Shown: positions 32,109 to 40,504 of the stretch, one piece after another
Layout of the letters: each line of letters opens with the position of its first letter
How positions within the stretch are numbered: position 1 is the stretch's first letter
DNA from: VRUE01 sp035557635
Lineage (GTDB): Bacteria > Actinomycetota > Thermoleophilia > Solirubrobacterales > 70-9
Length of the DNA stretch: 40,645 nt
Direction: 5' to 3'
Assembly (NCBI GenBank): GCA_035557635.1
Contig: DATMDR010000059.1
Location: 1-40,645 of the forward strand
The notes under the pieces: model-generated
Seen by the model: only the letters and a program-made list of their open reading frames with translations
Databases searched by the model: none
What the model was told of the DNA's origin: nothing
Program-made: the position numbers and the translations under genes

Positions 32109-32528
32109 GTGGACGTCACCCCGCGACTCCAAGCACTCCCGAAAATGACGCTCGAGCAGGCGCTGCGCCTCACAAATCGCAACATGATTGCTTTCGACCT
32201 CGTGCTCGGAAGCGCCGCGATCGCTGCGCCGGAGACGACGCTGAAGGTGCTGGGGCACGAGGAGCCCTCGCCGGATGCCGCACACCTGTTTCGCCGCTGC
32301 GGCCCGATCTGGCTCACCTTCGCCGCCGCCCATGCGTTCGCTGAGCGCCGCGGCGCTCAGCGTGACTGGTGGGCGCTTGCCTGGCTGCGCGGGACCGAGA
32401 TCGCAACCGACGCGCTCTGGTCAGAGTCTCCCGCCGTCAGTCGTCCCGGCGCGAAGCTCGGGCTTCGCTTGGCCGGAGTCGCCAACCTGGCGATGGCGGC
32501 TGGCTTCGCCTGGCTCTCGAGGCGCTAA
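32109..32528 (+). CDS. Unknown small protein with hydrophobic segments
   Basis: This 139-residue protein is not recognised. The GTG at 32109 is my choice; the open frame extends to 31989 across the divergent regulator's start, and an internal ATG at 32145 is possible. It contains moderately hydrophobic stretches (MIAFDLVLGSAAIAAPE and LAGVANLAMAAGFAWL) and so may be membrane-associated. The end is Arg-rich. It is followed six bases later by the zinc-motif gene and is divergent from the RpiR gene. Confidence 0.6.
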   Translation: MDVTPRLQALPKMTLEQALRLTNRNMIAFDLVLGSAAIAAPETTLKVLGHEEPSPDAAHLFRRCGPIWLTFAAAHAFAERRGAQRDWWALAWLRGTEIATDALWSESPAVSRPGAKLGLRLAGVANLAMAAGFAWLSRR

Positions 32529-32533
32529 GCCGC

Positions 32534-32863
32534 ATGGGCGACTACTCCGGGCTGCCAGACAAACGCTGGAGCCTCCGCGGCATCGACGAAGAGGGCGATG
32601 AGGCCTGGCTGATCCGCGGCATCGCCCGCAAGCTCTACCGCTGCCCGGGGTGCCATGGTGAGATCGAGATCGGCTCCGAGCACACCGTGGTGCAGTACGT
32701 CTTCAAGCTGGGCGGAACCGAACACCACCACTGGCACCGGCGCTGCGGCGAAGAGCTGCTCATCCCCCAGTTGCGGGACCTGAAGCGCATGCCCGCCGCG
32801 GAGTCCTCCCAATCGAGGCTCGAGGCGCGCGGCCGCCGGCCCGCCGGCCGACGCCAGCGCTGA
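32534..32863 (+). CDS. Small zinc-motif protein, actinobacterial 'ATP/GTP-binding protein' family
   Basis: This 109-residue protein has the pattern CPGC near residue 37, then His near 50, HHHWHRRC near 67, matching my recollection of an actinobacterial family commonly annotated 'ATP/GTP-binding protein' (pattern CPGC...H...HWH..C). It lacks a Walker A, so that name is doubtful. The Cys/His spacing suggests one structural zinc site. The C-terminal 20 residues are basic and low-complexity. The ATG at 32534 follows the previous stop by five bases. A nucleic-acid or protein-binding role is only a guess. Confidence 0.72.
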   Translation: MGDYSGLPDKRWSLRGIDEEGDEAWLIRGIARKLYRCPGCHGEIEIGSEHTVVQYVFKLGGTEHHHWHRRCGEELLIPQLRDLKRMPAAESSQSRLEARGRRPAGRRQR

Positions 32864-32912
32864 GCGCCGGGACGCGAATCGCCTCGGGTGGGAAACCCGG
32901 TTTGATGTCGGC

Positions 32913-33659
32913 GTGAACGACCGCATGCGGCCACTCTCCCTCTACGCGCAGATCGCGCGGACCTACGCGAAATGGGCGCCGTCGCTGCTGCTGCTCGCCG
33001 TGGTCGTCTTCGTCCCGGTGGGGCTCGTCCACACGATCGCGATCCACCCCGACATAGAGGCGCTCAACCTCGACGGGGTGCTGACGATCCTCGGCGTGAT
33101 GCTGGCGCTGATGGCGCTGGCCGTGACCGGCCTGCTGGGCGAGGTCTTCTACACCGGCGCGGTGGCGATCTCGCTCACCCATCCCCGTGACGGCAGGCCG
33201 CCATCGCTGCGCGAAATCGCCGCCATGGTCAAGTACCGTCGGCTGATCGCGATCGATCTGGTCTATGGGGTCGTCGTCGCGATCGGTCTCGTCCTGCTTC
33301 TCGTTCCCGGCATAGCCGCCTTCGTCTGGTTCGCACTCGCCGCACCCGTGGTCGAGATCGAGGGTCGGGGCGTGCGTGACGCGTTCGCCCGCAGCGTGCA
33401 GCTGATCCGTGGCAAGTTCTGGATCGTCTTCGCCGTGCTAGCGCCGATCGAGCTGCTCGGCGACGGGATCACGAGCCTGGCCACCGAGATCGCCCATGAC
33501 CTGCTCGGCGAGACCTTCCTCTCCGAGTGGCTGGCCGATGTCCTCTCCAACCTCGCCTTCACCCCCTTCTACGCGGTCGCCGCCGTGCTGATCACCGTCG
33601 GCTTGATCCGGGAGAAGGATGGCGGCGGGGCCGAACTACACTCGGAGCCACACCGATGA
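32913..33659 (+). CDS. Polytopic membrane protein of unknown function
   Basis: This 248-residue protein has about five to six membrane segments. It resembles the YciC-like / glycerophosphodiesterase membrane-domain group: LVLLLVPGIAAFVWFALAAPVVEIEG near residue 130 followed by an amphipathic loop RDAFARSVQLIRGKFW is a pattern I associate with that group. No catalytic residues are seen. The GTG at 32913 starts the gene. The stop overlaps the ATG of the next membrane-protein gene (ATGA), so the two are probably translated together. Confidence 0.75.
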   Translation: MNDRMRPLSLYAQIARTYAKWAPSLLLLAVVVFVPVGLVHTIAIHPDIEALNLDGVLTILGVMLALMALAVTGLLGEVFYTGAVAISLTHPRDGRPPSLREIAAMVKYRRLIAIDLVYGVVVAIGLVLLLVPGIAAFVWFALAAPVVEIEGRGVRDAFARSVQLIRGKFWIVFAVLAPIELLGDGITSLATEIAHDLLGETFLSEWLADVLSNLAFTPFYAVAAVLITVGLIREKDGGGAELHSEPHR

Positions 33660-34522
33660 GCGCCGCCTCGATCTTTGTCGAGTTCTGGAACGACCAGTTG
33701 GTCGCCGACGGCAAGCAGGGGATCTTCCTGGTGCTGATCGGCTTCCTGCTCTCCTTCGGCTTCATCCGGATGAGCACGAGGCTGATGCGCAGCCCACGGG
33801 TCCCCTGGTGGCCCGGCAGCGTGGTAAGTGACAGCGGCGTCCACGTCCACCATCTCGTCTTCGGCATCGTCACGATGATGGTCTCCGGCACGGTGGGGTT
33901 CGTGGCCCTGGGCGACAGTCCCTACACCGAGATCTGCGCCGCGCTGTTCGGCGTCGGCGCGGGGCTGACGATCGACGAGTTCGCGCTCTGGGTCTACCTC
34001 GACGACGTTTACTGGGCCGAGGAGGGCCGGGTCTCGATCGACGCCACGGTGATCGCGGCGGCGATGATGGGCCTACTCCTGCTCGGCTTCAGCCCGTTCA
34101 GCTTCGAGACCAAGTCGATTCAAGAGACTTTGGGGAGCCTGGTCGCGGCGCTGATCGTCTTCTCCGTGGTCGCGATCTGCTTCGCCAAGCAGCGCATCCT
34201 GCACGGCACGGTCGGGTTCTTCGTCCTCCCGGTGGCGATCTACGGCGCCGCCCGGATCGGCAAGCCCGGGTCCCCTTGGGGCAGGCGCCTGTACGCCGAG
34301 CGGAAGCCGAAGAAGCAGGCCAAGGCGGTGGATCGCTTCAACCCGGAGCGGCGCACCGAGCGCTTCAAGGAAGCCTTCCGCGACATCGTCGGCGGCAAGC
34401 CGAGCGAGGGAGTCGCGGCGGCGAGCCAGGAAGCACTGGCGGCGACGCGCGAGGCGGCGGAGGAAATGCGCCAGCGGGCGGAACGGGTCACGCATCCGGG
34501 CGGCGAGCGGAAACGCGAGTGA
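33656..34522 (+). CDS. Polytopic membrane protein with HVHH motif, unknown function
   Basis: This 288-residue protein has about six membrane segments, then a basic/coiled cytoplasmic tail of about 90 residues (ERKPKKQAKAVDRFNPE onward, later Ala/Glu-rich heptad-like). A conserved-looking GVHVHHLVFGIV (residues 61-72) and LTIDEFALW inside membrane segments suggest buried His and Asp/Glu residues, possibly metal-binding. I do not recognise an enzyme family. It overlaps the preceding membrane-protein gene and ends three bases from the convergent yjbQ stop. Confidence 0.75.
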   Translation: MSAASIFVEFWNDQLVADGKQGIFLVLIGFLLSFGFIRMSTRLMRSPRVPWWPGSVVSDSGVHVHHLVFGIVTMMVSGTVGFVALGDSPYTEICAALFGVGAGLTIDEFALWVYLDDVYWAEEGRVSIDATVIAAAMMGLLLLGFSPFSFETKSIQETLGSLVAALIVFSVVAICFAKQRILHGTVGFFVLPVAIYGAARIGKPGSPWGRRLYAERKPKKQAKAVDRFNPERRTERFKEAFRDIVGGKPSEGVAAASQEALAATREAAEEMRQRAERVTHPGGERKRE

Positions 34523-34525
34523 GGC

Positions 34526-34987
34526 TTACTCGCCCATCGCCTTGATCACGAGGCGCTTGGGGCGGCGGCCGTCGAACTCGCAGTAGAAGACCTGCTGCCA
34601 GGGCCCGAGATCGAGCCGCCCATCGGTGACAGGAACGATCGCCTGGTGGTGGACGAGCAAGTTCTTCAGGTGGGCGTCGCCGTTGTCCTCACCGCCGCGG
34701 TGGTGGCGATAGTCACCCTCGTCGGGGAGCAACTCCCCCGCCACCTCGGTGGCGGCCGGCTTCCAGCTGGGCGGCGCGACCTTGTCGAGCCATTCGAGCA
34801 TGTCCTCGTGCAGGCCGGGCTCGTCGTCGTTGACCCAAACCCCCGCGGTGATGTGCATCGCCGAGACCAGGACCATCCCCTCGGAGATCCCGGCCTCCTC
34901 GACCGCGGCCTCCACCTCCTCGGTGATCCGGATCAACTGCCGCCGCTCGGTTGTCTCGAAGGTCATGTAGGCGGTATGGGACTTCAC
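34526..34987 (-). CDS. YjbQ/UPF0047-family protein (secondary thiamine-phosphate synthase type)
   Basis: UPF0047 proteins such as E. coli YjbQ show weak thiamine-phosphate synthase activity; the true role is unsettled. The 153-residue protein has the family signatures AMHITAGVWVNDDEPGL, GDYRHHRGGEDNGDAHLKN and GPWQQVFYCEFDGRR. The start is a GTG at 34987 with AAAGGAG six bases upstream, which decides it. It is divergent from the exported protein at 35069. A small trimeric metal-binding fold is expected. Confidence 0.93.
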   Translation of the reverse strand: MKSHTAYMTFETTERRQLIRITEEVEAAVEEAGISEGMVLVSAMHITAGVWVNDDEPGLHEDMLEWLDKVAPPSWKPAATEVAGELLPDEGDYRHHRGGEDNGDAHLKNLLVHHQAIVPVTDGRLDLGPWQQVFYCEFDGRRPKRLVIKAMGE

Positions 34988-35068
34988 GCGACTCCTTTCC
35001 GGTGCATTGACTACCCGCGACCGTAATAAATCGGGACCTGCCCGCTCCTAGACTTTCAGTGGGACGCC

Positions 35069-35842
35069 ATGAAACGAATCGCCGCCTCCATTGTCTTCGC
35101 AATCGCAACCCTGCTCGGTGTCGCCGTCGCTCAGGGTGAGCAGGCCCAGGAGGGCAACCTGCGCGTCTCTTTCGACGGCCGGCTTGCGCCGCGGGCGCTG
35201 CCGCGCGATCGCCCGGCGCCGGTGACCGCGTACCTCGAGAGCTCGATCCGCACGGTCGACGGCAGCACCCCGCCGCCGCTGCGCCGCATCTCGATCGCGG
35301 TCAACCGCCAGGGACTGGTCTCCTTCGCCGGCCTGCCGACCTGCAATCCGGCAGAGCTCCAGCAGACCAGCACCGAGGCGGCGCTGAATCGCTGCCGGCC
35401 GGCGCTGATCGGGCGCGGGCGCTTCGCCGCCGACGTCACCTTCCCGGGGGCAGCTCCCTATCCCGCCCAGGGGAGGGCGCTCATCTTCAACGGGCGCTCG
35501 CGCGGGAGGCCGGCGGCGTTCCTGCACATCTTCAGCTCAAACCCGATCCGCATCACCTTCGTGCTCCCCTTCGAGATCAGGCGGCAGCGAGGCCAGTTTG
35601 GCACCGTGTTCTCGGCTGCGATCCCGCAGATCGCCGCGGACACCGGCTACATCACCGACATCGAGCTGACGGTCGGCCGCGAGTACCGCTACCGCGGCGA
35701 CCCGCGCAGCTTCCTCAGCGCCAGCTGCGCCGCTCCGCCTGGCTTCCACATCGGCTTCTTCACGCTTGCCCGGACCACCTTCTCCTTCGCCGACGGCAGG
35801 ACGCTGACAACCGAGATCGCGCGCGACTGCCGGGTTCGCTAG
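35069..35842 (+). CDS. Secreted protein of unknown function
   Basis: This 257-residue protein has a clear signal peptide: a basic start MKR, a hydrophobic core and a likely cleavage after AVAQG near residue 21-23. The mature part is beta-rich with cysteine pairs (PTCNPAEL with NRCRPALI; SASCAAP with RDCRVR) suited to disulfides outside the cell. I do not recognise a catalytic motif. The ATG at 35069 lies 80 bases from divergent yjbQ. The intervening bases hold a TTGACT and a TAATAA, but their spacing is too short for a standard promoter. Confidence 0.78.
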   Translation: MKRIAASIVFAIATLLGVAVAQGEQAQEGNLRVSFDGRLAPRALPRDRPAPVTAYLESSIRTVDGSTPPPLRRISIAVNRQGLVSFAGLPTCNPAELQQTSTEAALNRCRPALIGRGRFAADVTFPGAAPYPAQGRALIFNGRSRGRPAAFLHIFSSNPIRITFVLPFEIRRQRGQFGTVFSAAIPQIAADTGYITDIELTVGREYRYRGDPRSFLSASCAAPPGFHIGFFTLARTTFSFADGRTLTTEIARDCRVR

Positions 35843-35855
35843 CCGCAGCGGCCGT

Positions 35856-36185
35856 TCAGAGCCCGAGGCCGCCGACTCCGGGCTCGTCCCAGCCGAGGTG
35901 GTGGGCGAGCTCGTGGCGGAGGGTGCGCTCGACCTGCTTCGCGAGCAGCTCGCGGTCGTGGCCGAAGTCGCGCTCCAGCGTGTCTCTGTAGATCACGATC
36001 CTGTCCTCGTAGCGTTCCTGGGCCAGCCCGTCGCCGAAGTAGTGGCCGTAGGCGTGGGCTTCGGCTCCCCGGTCGGAGATGACGACGGCGACTTTCTCGA
36101 GCACCTGCTGGAACTGCTCGGGCAGAGCGTCGATCGCGTCGGCGACCAGGGATTCGAACTCGTCCATTCGCCCTTGGGCATCCAT
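35856..36185 (-). CDS. Metallopeptidase-family protein with HExxH-type zincin motif (DUF1025-like)
   Basis: This 109-residue protein has HELAHHLGWDE near the C-terminus (residues 90-100), a minimal zincin motif plus downstream Asp/Glu as in the DUF1025 family. A predicted helix carries EQFQQVLEKVAVVI, and RIVIYRDTLERDF is a family segment. Substrate and activity are unknown; such short proteins may be regulators. The ATG at 36185 is the longest start. The ATG at 36167 (MDEFESLV), with AGGGCG just upstream, agrees better with family starts. Confidence 0.85.
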   Translation of the reverse strand: MDAQGRMDEFESLVADAIDALPEQFQQVLEKVAVVISDRGAEAHAYGHYFGDGLAQERYEDRIVIYRDTLERDFGHDRELLAKQVERTLRHELAHHLGWDEPGVGGLGL

Positions 36186-36290
36186 GGTTCAAGCATGACC
36201 AATGCGCAAGAGAGCTTGCACATTCCCGATTAGATCAATCGTCCGTCCGCCCTCCTTTCGATCCGTGGCCGAGGCACCGATGAAGCAACC

Positions 36291-37643
36291 GTGCAGGCCC
36301 TCGATCGAGCCGAAACACCCACCGTCGAGTGGGCGGATGAGGCCAGTGACTCCGCCCTGACCCGAGCGGCTGAGTGGCTGCGCCTGGAAATGGTCCGGGT
36401 CGTCGGGCCCCGCGGCTGGAGATCCTTGGTCGGACCGCTCGTCTTCGTCGCAGTGGCAATCTCGCTCCTCGTTTATGACCACGTCAACGATCGCATGCCG
36501 TCGGTGGTCTTCTGGCTGACCCTGGGCCTGATCGTCACCGTCTTCGCGCGGATGCTGGAAACGAACCGCAGGCAGCGACTGGCGCTCGAGGAGCACGACC
36601 TCGAAGCCTTCAGCGACCGGGTCACGGGCCTGCCCAACCGGCTCACCCTGTGCGCGGACATCGAGGCAGCCGTCGCCGATGCGGGTGCGGCGAGGGCTCT
36701 GGTGCTGCTCGAAGTCGACGACCTGCAGACCTACGGAGACCGCTACGGATACGCAGTCGCCGAAGAATTGCTGCGGCGAATCGCCCACTGCCTGGTCGCC
36801 ACCGCCCAGCCCCTCGGCGGGACCGCCTACCGTTTCGACGAGGGCCGCTTCGCGGTGCTCGTCCCGGCCGGGGAGCAGCAGTTGGGCGAGATCGTCCTCC
36901 TCGCCACCGCCACCCTGCGCGAGGACCACGACATGCCGATCGGCCGCACCTACGGGGAGGTTGCGATCCCCGGCGACGCCAGCGACCCTGACAGCGCCTT
37001 CCAGATCGCCGGCCAGCGACTCGCTGCGCACAAGCAAGGACAGCACCACTCGGCGCGAAGACAGGCGCATGCCGTCCTCGTCGCGGCGCTCAGCGCCCGT
37101 CGCCCCGAGCTGCGCGATCACCTTCGCGCCGTCACCTACCGGACGATCTCGCTGGCTCGCCGCCTCGGGCTGAGCCGTGAGGAGCTCGACGACGTCGCCC
37201 TCGCCGCCGAGCTCCAGGATGTCGGCCTCCTTGCCGTGCCCGAGGCAATCCTGGAGAAGGAGGGGCCGCTGGACGAAACGGAGACCGCACTGCTCCACCG
37301 TCACCCACTAGAGGGTGAGCGGATGATCGCCGCCGCCCCCGGTCTGGCCCCGGTCGCCAAGCTGGTGCGGTCGAGCTACGAGCGCTGCGACGGCACCGGC
37401 TACCCCGACGGCCTCCCCGGCGAGTCGATCCCCCTCGGCTCCCGCATCATCGCCGTCGCCGTCGCCTACGCCGCCCTCACCTCGAACCGCCCCTACCGCG
37501 AGGCCCTGACCCCGGGCGAGGCACTGGCCGAGCTGCGCCGCTGCGCCGGCACCCAGTTCGACCCCCAGGTAGTCGAGGCGCTTGCGGCGGATTTGGCTGA
37601 GGAGGCCGCGCCGACCCCAGGCCCCGCACCACTGGTCAAGTAG
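36291..37643 (+). CDS. Membrane-anchored degenerate GGDEF plus degenerate HD-GYP protein
   Basis: Active GGDEF and HD-GYP domains make and break cyclic di-GMP. Here the 450-residue protein has two membrane segments (about 46-63 and 69-87), a GGDEF fold beginning DRVTGLPNR at 109-117, then an HD-GYP fold near 260-440. The GGDEF motif is replaced by FDEGRF (182-187). In the HD-GYP part the HD pair is QD (309-310), the HH pair is SY (362-363), and VADAYDA has become VAVAYAA (389-395), while GTGYPDG remains. All these are expected catalytic or metal positions, so it is probably a receptor or scaffold. The start is the GTG at 36291. Confidence 0.88.
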   Translation: MQALDRAETPTVEWADEASDSALTRAAEWLRLEMVRVVGPRGWRSLVGPLVFVAVAISLLVYDHVNDRMPSVVFWLTLGLIVTVFARMLETNRRQRLALEEHDLEAFSDRVTGLPNRLTLCADIEAAVADAGAARALVLLEVDDLQTYGDRYGYAVAEELLRRIAHCLVATAQPLGGTAYRFDEGRFAVLVPAGEQQLGEIVLLATATLREDHDMPIGRTYGEVAIPGDASDPDSAFQIAGQRLAAHKQGQHHSARRQAHAVLVAALSARRPELRDHLRAVTYRTISLARRLGLSREELDDVALAAELQDVGLLAVPEAILEKEGPLDETETALLHRHPLEGERMIAAAPGLAPVAKLVRSSYERCDGTGYPDGLPGESIPLGSRIIAVAVAYAALTSNRPYREALTPGEALAELRRCAGTQFDPQVVEALAADLAEEAAPTPGPAPLVK

Positions 37644-37661
37644 CTCAAGTTTGTCAGGTGG

Positions 37662-40313
37662 CTAAGGCCTCCGCTTGAGTTCCTCGTTGAGTTCGGCGAC
37701 ATCCAACTCTTCTTCCGGCTTGCCTTCCTCGACCCGCAAGAAGTGCTCATGAGATTGCCTCAATATTCCCGACAGATCGATTGGGCCAACTAGATAAGGC
37801 ATCTCAAAGGGTGCGCTCTCCCCTTTCTCTACGAATACCTTCGACTGGCCCTCCTTTCCGCATTTCCCAAGAAAAGTTGCATGACAGAAGGAGCTAACAG
37901 AACGCTCATGTGCAGCTACTCGACGGTTAATCTTTGCTAGAAGATTCAAATGGTCGTGGGATTTCCGCGGTTTCACGTAGAGCTGTGATCTGAGCAGCTT
38001 CCAATCACGCGGGCGAAGACTGGCAGCCCCCGACCCGAAGGCCCGCTCGAAGGTGGAGCCCTGCGCCGAGTAGGTCGTGACGGCGTAAGCGTGTTGGATC
38101 GCTGGGGCTTCTGAGTGCGGATCGGTCTGTACTAGATAGTCAGCTCCGACCTCGACCGTGCGGGCCTGATCGATGCCTTCGAGGACGGCGCTGCCTTTCT
38201 TGGCGTCGACCTCGGCGATCCGCCAGCGCTCGCGGTTATAGATGGCGGCACTGCGGTCGTTGACGCGGGTGATGATGAGATCGCCGGGGGCGAACCTCGC
38301 ATCGCCGACTTCGATCTCATCGGCTCCGAGCTGTCCAGCCTGCTTGCGAACCTCACGCGCCATCGCGTTCAGCTTTTCCACGTCTACGTTGCGCTTGGCG
38401 ACCATCACAGCGCCTTCACCTTGCTCGAACGCCTCGTGCCAGTCGTGGACCATCGCCTCGCGGCGGGCCTCCGCGTTCGGTGCGACCGTGACCCGCTCCC
38501 CCGACTCATAGAGACCAAGCGCCTCGCGGCCCTCTCCTTCCCTGATCCGCCTCACCGCCACGCGGTCGAGCTCGTGGCGGTGGCGGTTCACCTCGTCCAG
38601 GTGGATCGGCTCCGCTCGATCCGCAATCGCGCGGAACAGCCCGCCTGCTTCGATCTCACCAAGCTGCTCGGGATCGCCGACGAGAACGAGCTTCGACTGC
38701 GCTCGCTCGGTGTGGGAGATGAGCCGCGCCAGCGTCGCCGAGGTCCACCATGCCCGCCTCGTCCACGAGCAGGACCGAGCCTTGGGGAAGTCCCTCGCTG
38801 CCCGCGTGCTCGGCGCGATCAAGCTCGACCAGGAGGCCGGCGACGGTGATGGCGGGCAAGCCATCCGAGCGCATCACGTTCGCCGCTCGCCAGGTGGGGC
38901 TGCGGCGCGTAGCTCGATCCCGGCTTGCGCCCAACCCTCGGCTGCGGCGACGATGGCGAAGGTCTTGCCGGTGCCCGCCTCGCCGATCACGACTGCGACT
39001 CCCTCAGAGCCGGTGAGCAGGCGGCGGACTATCTGGTGCTGGTCCTCCTTCAACGTGGGACATGCCGCGATCACGCGCGCCGCGACCAGCTCGCCAGCGG
39101 GAGCCGGTCCCTGCGCGCGCATCCGCTCGACCGCCGCCAGCGCCTCGCGCTCAAGCTCCCAGATTCGCCGAGTCGTGTAACGGGGACCGGTGCGGCTCTC
39201 GCCAACCTGGATCACGGAATCGGAAGCGAGGAAAGCGTCCGCCAACCGCTCGACCTCGGCTCCCGTCGCTCCCTGGGAAAGCGAGTCGGCAACCGCCTGA
39301 ATCGCATCTCGCCTATCGAAGTGGGACGCCGCCGCCGTGACCGCACGGTCTACCTGCCAGGTAGAGACCATGCGGCTCACGGCGGCGCTCGGCCTCAGCC
39401 CTGCCTCTGGGTCGAAGGTGCGCTCGATCGTCTCGCGGTCCAGGCCGATCTCACTTGCCCGCGATCGCCAGCGCTCCAGCAGCTCGCCGCGCGAGACGTC
39501 TGAATCCTTCGGCTTGCGAGTGGCAAGCGTCGCAATCTGGCGCGAGGCCGCCGAGGCATCTACGCCCGCCGCCTCGAGGATTTCCGCGCGGCGGGTGGAG
39601 AAGGCGCGCAGGTGCTCGTCGGCGAAGCCCGCGATATCGGCGAGGCCCTTGCGGGTCGGCTGCCACTCGACCCCGAGGCGGCGGCTCAGCTCGTGGCGCA
39701 GGTGCGCCTCGTAGATATAGGAGGCGGTGGTCGCGTGGTCGTAGATCGCTGGGTGGTAGAGGCGGGTCCAGCGGCCGTCCGGTCCTTGGGTCGCGTTGGC
39801 GACGAGGACATGGGTGTGGAGCTGCGGATCGCCGTTGCGGGAGGAGCGGTGGCGGTAGGCGGCGGCGAGGTAGCCCGAGCCCTTGACGAACTCCGAGCCT
39901 CCGGCTCCGCGCCTCGTCCAGCACGCCTCGCGCTGCATGTAAGAGAGGGCGGCTCCTACGGCTTCGCGGTGGGCGGCTTGGACTTCGAGGGCGGCGACGG
40001 GGCCGCCGAGAGCCCAGAGCAGGGAGACCGACTTGGGAGCGGAGAAGGTGAGGTCGAAGCCGGGGACCGATCCTTTTCCTGGGACACCCTGACGACCGAG
40101 CAGTGGCTCGCCGTCGACCGGGTTGCGGCCGGTGAGCATCGCCGTGAGCTGGTCGGCTGTGACCTCGCCTTCGAGGCCGAGGCGGCCGGCGGCGTCGCCG
40201 ATCCACTCCCCGGCGGCCTCTCCCTCGCCGGAGTAGTAGTCCTCCGCGCCTTCGGCGACCTTGTCGAGGTAGTAGCGCTCCTGGCCGATCCCGAGCTTTC
40301 CGATGGACAGCAT
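37662..40313 (-). pseudogene. MobF-type relaxase/helicase (TraA-like), disrupted by two compensating frameshifts
   Basis: MobF relaxases nick plasmid oriT and unwind DNA for conjugation. The N-terminus MLSIGKLGIGQERYYLDK (ATG at 40313) holds the paired catalytic tyrosines; RHRSSRNGDPQLHTHVL holds the three metal histidines; Walker A GEAGTGKTF follows. The frame then ends at a TGA at 38874-38876. Sequence similarity continues in a second frame from about 38890 to 38740 (TWRAANVMRSDG to Walker B VDEAGM), then returns to the first frame (ATLARLISHTERAQSKLVLVGDPEQL) down to 37662. One base seems missing in a C-run near 38890 and one extra near 38740. Real decay, sequencing error and slippage are all possible. 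The last ~110 codons are visibly AT-richer. Confidence 0.85.
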
Positions 40314-40396
40314 CACCTTCTCTGTCCAGCGGGAGCGCGTTTTGCCCCGCTCTCTTAACAAAGTGATGAGGCGTGAGGGTGGTTGCTGTTGGCTGT

Positions 40397-40434
40397 TGAG
40401 GTTCGGTCTCAGTTGGTGCTGAGACCGAACCTCA
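40397..40434. repeat. 16-bp perfect inverted repeat between relaxase and IS remnant
   Basis: TGAGGTTCGGTCTCAG and its exact reverse complement flank a six-base spacer. The block begins TG and ends CA, like transposon terminal repeats, and lies 71 bases beyond the transposase stop. It may be an IS end, an insertion target or a terminator; on the plus strand it is followed by TTTGTCC. Confidence 0.8.
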
Positions 40435-40504
40435 TTTGTCCTAGGCTGGTGGCTTCGGCCTTTCTGGATCTTCGACTGGCCGGGAACTGATTTGGTTTCT
40501 GAAT

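Noticed and set aside
38874..38900. Programmed -1 frameshifting in the relaxase.
   Set aside because: No standard slippery heptamer or downstream stem is evident, and a second, opposite shift would be needed; ordinary indels or sequencing errors explain it better.
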